DNA from: Candidatus Omnitrophota bacterium
GTDB taxonomy: Bacteria; Omnitrophota; Gorgyraeia; 2-01-FULL-45-10
DNA: 14,634 nucleotides
Assembly: GCA_026387165.1 (NCBI GenBank)
Contig: JAPLMG010000240.1
Span: 1-14,634 of the forward strand
Direction: 5' to 3'
Position 1 is the first letter of the stretch; every line of letters begins with the position of its first letter. The notes under the pieces are model-generated. The model was not told the origin of the DNA. It did not search any database and saw only the letters and a list, made by a program, of their open reading frames with translations. Below, in pieces: positions 7,486-13,155 of the stretch. The position numbers and the translations under genes are program-made.

Positions 7486-8240
7486 TGCCGATCCAAAAAT
7501 CCGAAGCAATAGTTTTACGCAGACAGGACCTCAGAGAGACCTCTCTGATCCTGACTTTCTACACCAAAGATTTCGGGAAGATCAAAGGGATATTGCGCGG
7601 GGTGCGCGGCGCACGCGGAGTATGCGGCGGCGGCTCTCTTGAAATATTCGCTCACGACGAAATAGTGTTTTATGACCGCAAAAAGAGTGATATCTTTACG
7701 ACGTCCCAGTGCGATTTGATAGAATTTTTTAATCCGATACGGCGGTCTCTTGAAAAGCTGGCATATGCGGCATATATGGCGGAGCTCCTCGATTCAGTTA
7801 CGGCCTTGGGCGATAAGAATGAGCGGGTCTTTGACCTGCTATTGAACAGCCTTAAGCTTCTGTCCGGAGAGGCGAGCTCCCGAAGGGCCGCAAGGATATT
7901 CGAGATCAAACTCTTAAGCCTTCTCGGGATCATGCCCACACTTGAGTCCTGCGCGAATTGCGGCGGCAAGGTCGATGCCTCCGCTAAGTTCAGCGTGCTG
8001 CAGGGCGGGCTCATATGCAAAAATTGTTTTAAAAGCGATGAGAACGCCCACACCATAATGCAGGGGACCGTCAAATTTATCGAGCATATCCGCGCCCTGC
8101 CGTTTGAAAAGGTGGCACGGATCAAAGTAGCGAGCGCGGTCGGCAAAGAGCTCGAGTCTGCTTTGCGTAAATTCCTCGACTACCACATAGAGCGCCGCCT
8201 AAAAACTCTGGAATTTTTGAGGGAGATAGAAAAAGTTTAA
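7485..8240 (+). CDS. recO: DNA repair protein RecO
   Basis: RecO works with RecR and RecF to load RecA on SSB-coated single-stranded DNA. This 251-residue protein has the N-terminal OB fold opening with the family pattern KSEAIVLRRQDLRETSLI (5-22) and GKIKGILRGVRG (31-42), a helical middle, and a four-cysteine zinc site: C156, C159, C178 and C181 (CANC and CKNC). I chose ATG 7485, which overlaps the TAA of the preceding gene (TAATG). The reading frame is open further upstream to 7413, but that would overlap the phosphatase C-terminus and add 24 non-conserved residues. This is the last gene of the dense housekeeping cluster; no clear terminator follows it. Confidence 0.95.
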   Translation: MPIQKSEAIVLRRQDLRETSLILTFYTKDFGKIKGILRGVRGARGVCGGGSLEIFAHDEIVFYDRKKSDIFTTSQCDLIEFFNPIRRSLEKLAYAAYMAELLDSVTALGDKNERVFDLLLNSLKLLSGEASSRRAARIFEIKLLSLLGIMPTLESCANCGGKVDASAKFSVLQGGLICKNCFKSDENAHTIMQGTVKFIEHIRALPFEKVARIKVASAVGKELESALRKFLDYHIERRLKTLEFLREIEKV

Positions 8241-8269
8241 AGAGAATTCTTGCGCATATGAAAAAATTC

Positions 8270-8298
8270 TTTACATCAACTCTTTAGTATGGTATGTT
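8270..8298 (+). promoter_or_regulatory. Candidate sigma-70 promoter for the coiled-coil gene
   Basis: TTTACA (8270-8275) and TATGTT (8293-8298) are separated by 17 bp. Transcription would begin near 8305, giving a short leader that includes the Shine-Dalgarno GGAGG at 8313-8317 before ATG 8327. Confidence 0.55.
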
Positions 8299-8326
8299 TA
8301 CGTTTGTTAATCGGAGGACTTATAAA

Positions 8327-8698
8327 ATGAAGAAGAACGACAAAACCCCAAAGACTAAACCGACAGATTCAGAACGTGAAACCAGAGTGCTATTAGAAGA
8401 GATACGCCATGATCTCAAAACCGTCGCGGAAGGGCATAGTATATTGGGCAAAAAACTTGAGAATCATGATGAGAAATTAAACGAAATAGGCGAAATAGTG
8501 CGAAAAGTGGACACACATTATTTTAAATTACAAATGGATACAGAAGCTGTTAAAAGCCAAACGGGTACTATAGATATAAAGGTTGATAGGGTGGAACGAG
8601 ACCTCGGGATGGTTAAAGATATTGTTATAAATATAAGCCGTGAGACAAAAGATATCGAAAAGCGCGTTAAGAAAGTCGAAGAAAAGGTGTTTGTTTAG
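8327..8698 (+). CDS. Small coiled-coil protein of unknown function
   Basis: This 123-residue protein starts with a Lys/Pro/Thr-rich polar tail (about 1-25) and then shows long heptad-like spacing of Leu, Ile and Val to the end (for example KLNEIGEIVRKVD and VDRVERDLGMVKDIV). It has no signal peptide, membrane helix or catalytic motif. Similar short heptad-repeat proteins are common in genomes of this style, but I know no defined function. ATG 8327 is chosen because GGAGG lies 9 bp upstream; the frame is open to 8294, but that start would fall inside the promoter. It appears to be a single-gene unit with its own promoter and a hairpin terminator. Base composition is more AT-rich than in dnaE or aspS. 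Confidence 0.75.
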   Translation: MKKNDKTPKTKPTDSERETRVLLEEIRHDLKTVAEGHSILGKKLENHDEKLNEIGEIVRKVDTHYFKLQMDTEAVKSQTGTIDIKVDRVERDLGMVKDIVINISRETKDIEKRVKKVEEKVFV

Positions 8699-8720
8699 CA
8701 TCAATTTGGTATTTCATTTC

Positions 8721-8752
8721 AAAGCAGCCGACATTTAAACGTCGGTTGCTTT
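8721..8752 (+). terminator. Hairpin terminator after the coiled-coil gene
   Basis: AAAGCAGCCGAC (8721-8732) pairs with GTCGGTTGCTTT (8741-8752) over 12 bp with one G-U wobble and an 8-nt loop. It lies 23 bp after the stop codon. The T-tract is weak: the stem's own TTT is followed by GTGTG. The stem is strong and the position is right for an intrinsic terminator. Confidence 0.6.
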
Positions 8753-8762
8753 GTGTGCAATA

Positions 8763-8778
8763 GCGATAACATTGTCGC
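8763..8778. promoter_or_regulatory. Small inverted repeat upstream of the TnpR-like gene
   Basis: GCGATAACATTGTCGC is an imperfect palindrome (GCGA/TCGC flanks with further T-G and A-T pairs) centred about 20 bp before the start codon. It could be an operator or a promoter-proximal hairpin; this rests on position only. Confidence 0.3.
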
Positions 8779-8789
8779 ATTAATTATAT

Positions 8790-9380
8790 ATGAAAAACAA
8801 AGAAAAGTTCGTCTACCAATTCAAAATTACATTGCGGGATGTAAATCCTCCCATCTGGCGACAGTTTCAGGTTGAGAGCGATATGACGCTCCGTAAGCTT
8901 GCCGCTTCTATCCTTACGCTAATGGGTTGGTCGGGAGGCCATCTTCATCAATTTTACATGGGCGGCAAATACTATGGCATTCCGGATGATGAATTTGAAT
9001 CCGGCAGAGATACCATAGACGAAAAGACCGTTAAGCTCATTGACCTCACCGACCAAGAAATGAAGAGGTTTGATTTTGAGTATGATTTCGGAGATGGTTG
9101 GGAACATGCCATAGAATGTGAAAAGATATTTATGTCGGAAGGGAAGATACGATACCCTATCTGCATCGATGGAGCGCGCAATTGTCCGCCAGAGGATTGT
9201 GGCGGCTCAGGCGGCTATGAAGATTTTCTGAACGCTATTAAAAACCCGAAGCATCCAGAGCATAAATCTTTACTAACATGGATAGGCGGTAAGTTCGGCC
9301 CGGAGGAATTCGACCTAAAAGATATAAATGATTCGCTTAAAGATACAAAATTAATGGAGTCGTTTTTTGATGAGCTTTAA
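8790..9380 (+). CDS. pRiA4b ORF-3 / IS1096 TnpR-like family protein
   Basis: This 196-residue protein matches the plasmid pRiA4b ORF-3 family, also seen as a passenger (TnpR) of IS1096-type elements. Recognisable segments in order are YQFKITLRDVNPPIWRQFQV (9-28), GHLHQF (50-55), FDFEYDFGDGWEHAIECE (94-111), CIDGARNCPPEDCGGSGGYE (125-144) and FGPEEFDLKDIN near the C-terminus. Full-length family signatures suggest an intact gene. The biochemical role of the family is not established; the name does not show that it is a resolvase. No transposase, resolvase or terminal repeats accompany it. ATG 8790 has no Shine-Dalgarno: the preceding bases are ATTAATTATAT, so translation may be leaderless or SD-independent. 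The frame is AT-rich relative to the housekeeping genes. Confidence 0.88.
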   Translation: MKNKEKFVYQFKITLRDVNPPIWRQFQVESDMTLRKLAASILTLMGWSGGHLHQFYMGGKYYGIPDDEFESGRDTIDEKTVKLIDLTDQEMKRFDFEYDFGDGWEHAIECEKIFMSEGKIRYPICIDGARNCPPEDCGGSGGYEDFLNAIKNPKHPEHKSLLTWIGGKFGPEEFDLKDINDSLKDTKLMESFFDEL

Positions 9381-9457
9381 TAGCTTGACGGCGGCGGGCG
9401 TTTCTTACAATCGAGCTGTTATTACCTTTCCCATTTTTGCTTGAAAAAGAAAATTTC

Positions 9458-9485
9458 TTGACTACGCATTGTAAAGCGCTATAAT
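9458..9485 (+). promoter_or_regulatory. Sigma-70 promoter driving the riboswitch-receptor unit
   Basis: TTGACT (9458-9463) and a perfect TATAAT (9480-9485) are separated by 16 bp, so transcription should begin near 9492, just before the riboswitch. A 13-bp palindrome, AAGAAAATTTCTT (9447-9459), overlaps the -35 edge. Confidence 0.8.
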
Positions 9486-9511
9486 CTTCGTGTCTTTGAT
9501 ATATTTCATTA

Positions 9512-9727
9512 TATGGGCGCCCGGAAGGGCTCAAAAGGGAATTCCAATCCCCACAGTTTTGCTTCGCAAAACTAATCGTGGGGACTAACGGAAACGGTCC
9601 CGCCGCTGTAGCCCAGCCCTTTTCTTGTTATAAGAAAAGGTAACCTTTTTAATAATCAAGCCACTGTTTCAAGATTTTTGGAATGGGAAGGCAGTTAAAA
9701 AGGGCTGGGCAGTCAGAAGACCTACCT
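9512..9727 (+). ncRNA. Cobalamin (AdoCbl-type) riboswitch
   Basis: The conserved blocks of the cobalamin riboswitch appear in order: the left flank with CAAAAGGGAA (9532-9541), the ACGGTCCCGCCGCTGTAG block (about 9595-9612), AAGCCACTG (9658-9666), TGGGAAGGC (9684-9692) and the right flank AGTCAGAAGACCTACCT (9711-9727). A peripheral stem TCCCCAC/GTGGGGA (9548-9554/9578-9584) encloses AGTTTTGC-TTC-GCAAAACT. GCCCAGCCCTTTT (9611-9623) is a perfect reverse complement of AAAAGGGCTGGGC (9698-9710). The RNA should sense adenosylcobalamin or a related corrinoid and repress the downstream receptor gene, by means of the terminator at 9823-9852. End points are approximate. Confidence 0.93.
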
Positions 9728-9738
9728 ATGTAATAAAT

Positions 9739-9766
9739 CCAAATGTCAAAATTCAAATGACAAATG
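9739..9766. repeat. AT-rich direct repeat between riboswitch and terminator
   Basis: AAATGTCAAA (9741-9750) and AAATGACAAA (9755-9764) form a 14-bp-period imperfect direct repeat; TGTCA/TGACA within it are also inverted. Such AAATGACAAA spacers occur as intergenic repeats in many environmental genomes. It lengthens the riboswitch expression platform. Confidence 0.5.
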
Positions 9767-9797
9767 GGTTCGGCATCGAGGCAAGTGCCGCCATATA

Positions 9798-9828
9798 CGG
9801 GTTTAAGTAGAACAGGGAACTTACCCCG
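9798..9828 (+). promoter_or_regulatory. Candidate antiterminator of the riboswitch
   Basis: CGGG plus TAAG (9798-9801 and 9804-9807) can pair with CTTA and CCCG (9820-9823 and 9825-9828), leaving a small TT/C internal loop. This would occupy the left arm of the terminator stem that starts at 9823, so the two folds exclude each other. It is an inference from complementarity only. Confidence 0.4.
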
Positions 9829-9857
9829 CACATTATTTGTGCGGGGTTTTTTGTTTT
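9823..9857 (+). terminator. Intrinsic terminator of the cobalamin riboswitch
   Basis: ACCCCGCAC (9823-9831) pairs with GTGCGGGGT (9839-9847) around ATTATTT, followed by a T-rich tract (TTTTTT-G-TTTT). It is the strongest terminator in the window. It lies between the riboswitch and the receptor start codon, so it fits transcriptional attenuation. Confidence 0.9.
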
Positions 9858-9883
9858 ACCGTCGATTACGAGCGGCAAAACAA

Positions 9884-9918
9884 TCCGCCGAAGTTCGCCA
9901 AAGGCGGACGAAGGCGGA
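9884..9918. repeat. GC-rich double-stem palindrome just upstream of the receptor gene
   Basis: TCCGCC-gaa-GTTCGCC-AAA-GGCGGAC-gaa-GGCGGA is symmetric: a 7-bp inner stem with one wobble, a gaa/gaa internal loop and a 6-bp outer stem. It ends 9 bp before the Shine-Dalgarno (GGAG, 9928). The TCCGCC/GGCGGA arms recur downstream of the gene at 12043-12078, so it is probably a REP-type repeat. Confidence 0.7.
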
Positions 9919-9937
9919 TAACATGTTGGAGAAGGAA

Positions 9938-11950
9938 ATGAAGAAAGTAATAGCAGTAGTATTAGTTATGAGTGGCTTTTTGTTTTGTGCTGATAGTTTC
10001 GCCGCAGATGGAAAGGAAAAAGTAAATTTAGGAGAAATTGTAGTTACATCTTCCGGACACGAGGAGAGCACATTCGACTATCCCGGCAATGTAACAGTGA
10101 TAACCAGCGAGGAGATAGCAAAATCTAATGCAAATTTTGTTCCGGATATATTGAGGAGAGAACCGGGGATTCACGTTTTTGACCAAACGCATACAGGAAA
10201 AACCGCAATAGTTGACATTAGGGGGTTTGGTGATACCGCAAACAGAAACGTTCTTGTAATGGTTGACGGCCGACGCCTTAATGAGATAGACAACTCGGGT
10301 GTGGATTGGGCACAAATTCCATTGGAGTCGGTGGAGCGCATTGAGATACTGAGGGGTGCTGGCTCAGTACTTTATGGAGACAATGCTTCAGCCGGTGTTA
10401 TTAACATAATAACTAAGAAAGGTGCGGGTAAGCCGACCATTGGATATGACTACGAAACCGGGAGTTACAGGCTTAATAAGCATCTTGCGAGCTTTCAAGG
10501 CGGAACGCCATTTTTGCAATATGCCGGACTGGGAAAATTTCAGGAGACGGACGGATACAGGCTTAATGGGTATTTTCAAGGATATGATTATGATGGAAAC
10601 GTTACTTTTAATCCGACCGATTACTTTTCTTTTAATTTGTCCGGAGCTTATCATAAAGACTGGTCTGGTATGCCCGCAGGTCTTAGCCGTACAGATATTG
10701 ACCGAATAGGGAGAAGAGGTTCCACTACGCCCATAGATTGGGCAAAGACCGAAACCGGATATTTTAAAATATCTCCCGTTATTCAACTGACAAAAAACAA
10801 TCCAGACTCCTCTCTGAGCCTTGACTTCTGGAAAAGGAAGCGACGATCGACGAGCGAAACGCACTGGACGGATTGGGGAGGAGGGTTTGCAAGGGATTCG
10901 ATGCAGATAAATAGTATCGGTGGCACCATAAAATATCTGATTGGTTATGATTTCGGGCCTGTTTCAAACGAACTTGTGCTTGGAAACGACCTATTTCGCG
11001 CGTCAAATAGAATATTGTCGGTCGACAGCATGGGCACATATCTTCAACTCGAGATAAGAAAAGAAACCTTTGGTATTTATGCATCTGATAAGCTGACTAT
11101 TCTTGAAAATTTAATACTTAATGGCGGTTGTCGGTATGAATGGGCTAAATATGTATTTGACGAACAGGACGTTTCTGATGATTATAAATTGAGGGAACCG
11201 GATGAAAAAGCAGTAGAGTTGGGAATCGAATACAAGTACACGCCGAAAGGGGCTTTATATGGCAGATTCTCAAGAAGCTATAGATTTCCCGCTACTGACG
11301 AATTCTTCAGCAGGTGGACAACGCCAAAGTTAAATGCCGATATAAAACAACAACAAGCGGAGACATGGGAAGTCGGCATAAAGAAAGATACGATAAAATA
11401 TTTCAAAACAAAATTGAATATTTTTATTATAGACGTCTACAATGAGATATATCTCGACCCATCGGTTGGGGGTCTTGGGAGCAATAAGAATTACGACCAT
11501 CTTCGTAGAAAAGGCGCGGAATTAAGCATTAACTCTGATGTAAATAAATACATCAACCTCTATTTAGCATACACGTACATAAATGCGTATTTTGTAGATG
11601 GGAAATTTTCCGGCAATAGGGTTCCTATGGTGCCTGCCAATAAAGTCAGCTGGGGTATTGTATTAACACCTTTCGATTTTATGGATATCCATTTCTGGTC
11701 TGATTATGTCGGAATACAGCGAGCTATAAATGATGAATATGCAACACGCCCAAAAGTAAAAGATTACACGGTATGTAATATAAAAGCTAGTTTTAAATGT
11801 AAAGGATGGGAAACATTTTTCGGGATCAATAACATATTTAATGAGAAGTATTCAGAGTATGTAACATCCAGCGCTAATAACGGCCCTAATGTACTTTATT
11901 ACCCCGCGCCAGAAACAAACTACCGCTTCGGCGTTTCCTGTAAATTCTAA
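9938..11950 (+). CDS. btuB: TonB-dependent outer-membrane receptor, probably a cobalamin transporter
   Basis: This 670-residue protein is an outer-membrane beta-barrel importer powered by TonB. Residues 1-22 are a signal peptide (MKKVIAVVLVMSGFLF...SFA) with likely cleavage before AADG. A TonB box follows at about 33-37 (EIVVT). The plug domain spans about 43-162, with PDILRREPGI, DIRGFGD, VLVMVDGRRLN, IEILRGAGSVLYGDNA and GVINIITKKG. The rest is a barrel rich in alternating aromatics, ending in a terminal Phe (RFGVSCKF). I chose ATG 9938 because GGAGAAGG (9928-9935) and the signal peptide fit it; the frame is open to 9764, but that would place the terminator inside the gene. The upstream cobalamin riboswitch implies corrinoid uptake. 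Its TonB partner is encoded at 12199. Codon use is more AT-rich than in region 1. Confidence 0.92.
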   Translation: MKKVIAVVLVMSGFLFCADSFAADGKEKVNLGEIVVTSSGHEESTFDYPGNVTVITSEEIAKSNANFVPDILRREPGIHVFDQTHTGKTAIVDIRGFGDTANRNVLVMVDGRRLNEIDNSGVDWAQIPLESVERIEILRGAGSVLYGDNASAGVINIITKKGAGKPTIGYDYETGSYRLNKHLASFQGGTPFLQYAGLGKFQETDGYRLNGYFQGYDYDGNVTFNPTDYFSFNLSGAYHKDWSGMPAGLSRTDIDRIGRRGSTTPIDWAKTETGYFKISPVIQLTKNNPDSSLSLDFWKRKRRSTSETHWTDWGGGFARDSMQINSIGGTIKYLIGYDFGPVSNELVLGNDLFRASNRILSVDSMGTYLQLEIRKETFGIYASDKLTILENLILNGGCRYEWAKYVFDEQDVSDDYKLREPDEKAVELGIEYKYTPKGALYGRFSRSYRFPATDEFFSRWTTPKLNADIKQQQAETWEVGIKKDTIKYFKTKLNIFIIDVYNEIYLDPSVGGLGSNKNYDHLRRKGAELSINSDVNKYINLYLAYTYINAYFVDGKFSGNRVPMVPANKVSWGIVLTPFDFMDIHFWSDYVGIQRAINDEYATRPKVKDYTVCNIKASFKCKGWETFFGINNIFNEKYSEYVTSSANNGPNVLYYPAPETNYRFGVSCKF

Positions 11951-12006
11951 TCACTAAGAGGGTTGGGCGCCTTTTCGGGCGAAGCCTGACCCCAATATCC
12001 ATCGCA

Positions 12007-12140
12007 GGCGGAACTTGCGGGGGATACGCCTGAAGCGGCGTTTCCGCCTTTGGCGGATCCGCCAATCTTTGTGGCGGAAATAAATTTGGATGCCCAATCC
12101 AAATTTATGTCCGCTGAAGGCGGCCACCGCAAGTTACGCC
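12007..12140. repeat. Nested palindromic (MITE-like) element downstream of the receptor gene
   Basis: The ends are 14-bp inverted repeats with one mismatch: GGCGGAACTTGCGG (12007-12020) and CCGCAAGTTACGCC (12127-12140). Inside are TCCGCC-TTT-GGCGGA (12043-12057), TCCGCCA-N7-TGGCGGA (12058-12078) and a perfect 12-bp stem ATAAATTTGGAT-GCCCA-ATCCAAATTTAT (12080-12108). The last stem extends outward through one mismatch to GCGGA/TCCGC (12074-12078/12110-12114). No ORF is contained. It looks like a non-autonomous mobile repeat or a REP cluster. It fills most of the 248-bp gap; I see no convincing T-tailed terminator for the receptor gene. Confidence 0.7.
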
Positions 12141-12162
12141 GTTCGTTAGGCTAGTGTACGGC

Positions 12163-12191
12163 TTGACATCCCGCGGCCGTTAATTTATACT
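12163..12191 (+). promoter_or_regulatory. Near-consensus sigma-70 promoter of tonB
   Basis: TTGACA (12163-12168), a 17-bp spacer, and TATACT (12186-12191). The expected transcription start (about 7 nt after the -10) falls at or next to the A of ATG 12199, which predicts a leaderless message. Confidence 0.85.
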
Positions 12192-12198
12192 CTTCTCT

Positions 12199-12867
12199 AT
12201 GAATATAACTCTAAGAGGCGCTTTTGTAATATCGGCGACCATTCACGCAGGCTTATTTGCGCCTTTCTATAATCAGCAACTGCTACGACAGGAATTAGAG
12301 AAGAAGAATACTATAGTGGTTGACTATGTAATCCTGAAAGAGATCGCCGCCGCCATAGCTACGGATAAAGAGGTTGTCCTTAAGAGTCCTGAGACACCCA
12401 AGATAGATATTCAAAAAGAGGTTGCGGTGAAGCCGCAGCCTGCGGCGCAGGTTAAAGCCGATAATAAGAAGAGTAAGAAGTCCAGTAAGTTAAAAGAGCG
12501 AACGAAGTCGCGCAAAAGTGACGCTGTAAAGAATCCCTCTGAAGAGGCCGCGAAAAAAGAGGCCCAGTTAAAGCAGAACAAGGATTATGTCAATTACTAT
12601 CAGCTGATCCGGGAGAAGATACGCTCAAAGCTCAAGGACAACTACCAGTATTACAGCCGCGAAGGTGAAGTACATCTGTCATTCGTGCTGACTCAGAATG
12701 GCTCGCTATTGTCCTATGAGATAGACCGCTCTAAATCTACCCAGGATGAGATGCTGCTGCATATCACAGCGATAAGCATCAAAGCGATCTCGCCTTTTCC
12801 TGCGCTGCCAAGGAGCCTGTCGATGTCAAAGATGTCTTTTAATATAATGATCTCATTCAAAAAGTGA
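12199..12867 (+). CDS. tonB: TonB-family energy transducer
   Basis: TonB spans the periplasm and passes the energy of the inner-membrane ExbB-ExbD motor to outer-membrane receptors. This 222-residue protein has an N-terminal membrane helix (about 7-24) with Ser12-x3-His16 (SATIH), matching the Ser/His pair of the E. coli TonB helix. A Lys-rich linker with only modest proline content follows (about 50-130), then the TonB C-terminal domain (about 132-222: YYQLIREKIRSKL, GEVHLSFVLTQNGSL, PFPALPRSL, and a final strand MSFNIMISF). The Ser/His helix supports ATG 12199 as the true start even though no Shine-Dalgarno precedes it (TACTCTTCTCT). It likely serves the cobalamin receptor upstream, but has its own promoter and is not under the riboswitch. 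exbB/exbD are not in the window. Confidence 0.88.
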   Translation: MNITLRGAFVISATIHAGLFAPFYNQQLLRQELEKKNTIVVDYVILKEIAAAIATDKEVVLKSPETPKIDIQKEVAVKPQPAAQVKADNKKSKKSSKLKERTKSRKSDAVKNPSEEAAKKEAQLKQNKDYVNYYQLIREKIRSKLKDNYQYYSREGEVHLSFVLTQNGSLLSYEIDRSKSTQDEMLLHITAISIKAISPFPALPRSLSMSKMSFNIMISFKK

Positions 12868-12909
12868 GCCCCGTTAGACCCCTTTTCCTATCGACATTTA
12901 TAATTTGGC

Positions 12910-12948
12910 TTGACACAGATATGCGCTATGATTGACAATAGATGCGCT
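12910..12948 (+). repeat. Imperfect tandem repeat in the rpsU promoter region
   Basis: TTGACA followed 5 nt later by ATGCGCT (12910-12927) is repeated as TTGACA followed 4 nt later by ATGCGCT (12932-12948). The copies are offset by 22 bp, about two helical turns. This could be a duplicated promoter segment or a pair of regulator sites. Confidence 0.45.
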
Positions 12949-12960
12949 TTGTGATAAACT
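12932..12960 (+). promoter_or_regulatory. Candidate rpsU promoter with extended -10
   Basis: TTGACA (12932-12937), a 17-bp spacer, and TAAACT (12955-12960) preceded by TGA (12952-12954), which fits an extended -10 (TGn). Transcription would begin near 12967, about 30 nt before the rpsU start. Confidence 0.6.
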
Positions 12961-12996
12961 AAAGTGTTAAATCTATACGGAAAGGGTGAGATAATA

Positions 12997-13155
12997 ATGC
13001 CAGTGATAAGCGTTGGCGAAAACGAGCCTCTTGAAAGAGCTCTTAGACGTTTTAAGAAGAAGATAGAGCGTGAGGGTATACTGAGGACGCTGAAGGAAAG
13101 AAAGCACTACGAAAAACCGAGCGAGAGAAAACGCCGGAAGAGAAGATCGGTGTGA
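12997..13155 (+). CDS. rpsU: 30S ribosomal protein S21
   Basis: S21 is a small, very basic protein of the 30S subunit platform, near the anti-Shine-Dalgarno end of 16S rRNA, that assists initiation. The 52 residues begin with MPVISVGENEPLERALRRFK and continue with KKIEREGILRTLKERKHYEK, the family signature, ending in a Lys/Arg-rich tail (SERKRRKRRSV). It is slightly short for the family (often 58-70). ATG 12997 is preceded by AGGGTGAG at 12983-12990; the upstream in-frame TTG/GTG region to 12964 lies in the leader and gives no conserved residues. Its stop codon overlaps the start of the peptidase gene. Confidence 0.95.
   Translation: MPVISVGENEPLERALRRFKKKIEREGILRTLKERKHYEKPSERKRRKRRSV

Noticed and set aside
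7670..8146. Minus-strand 158-codon frame inside recO
   Set aside because: Antisense to a well-supported gene, with no motif or start signal.
9764..9937. Upstream extension of the receptor gene to an ATG at 9764
   Set aside because: It would put the riboswitch terminator and a GC-rich hairpin inside the coding region and hide the signal peptide; ATG 9938 has a proper Shine-Dalgarno and a signal peptide.
11951..12006. Possible terminator right after the receptor gene (GGGCGCC... GACCCCAA region)
   Set aside because: Pairings are short and interrupted and there is no T-run, so I could not support a terminator call.
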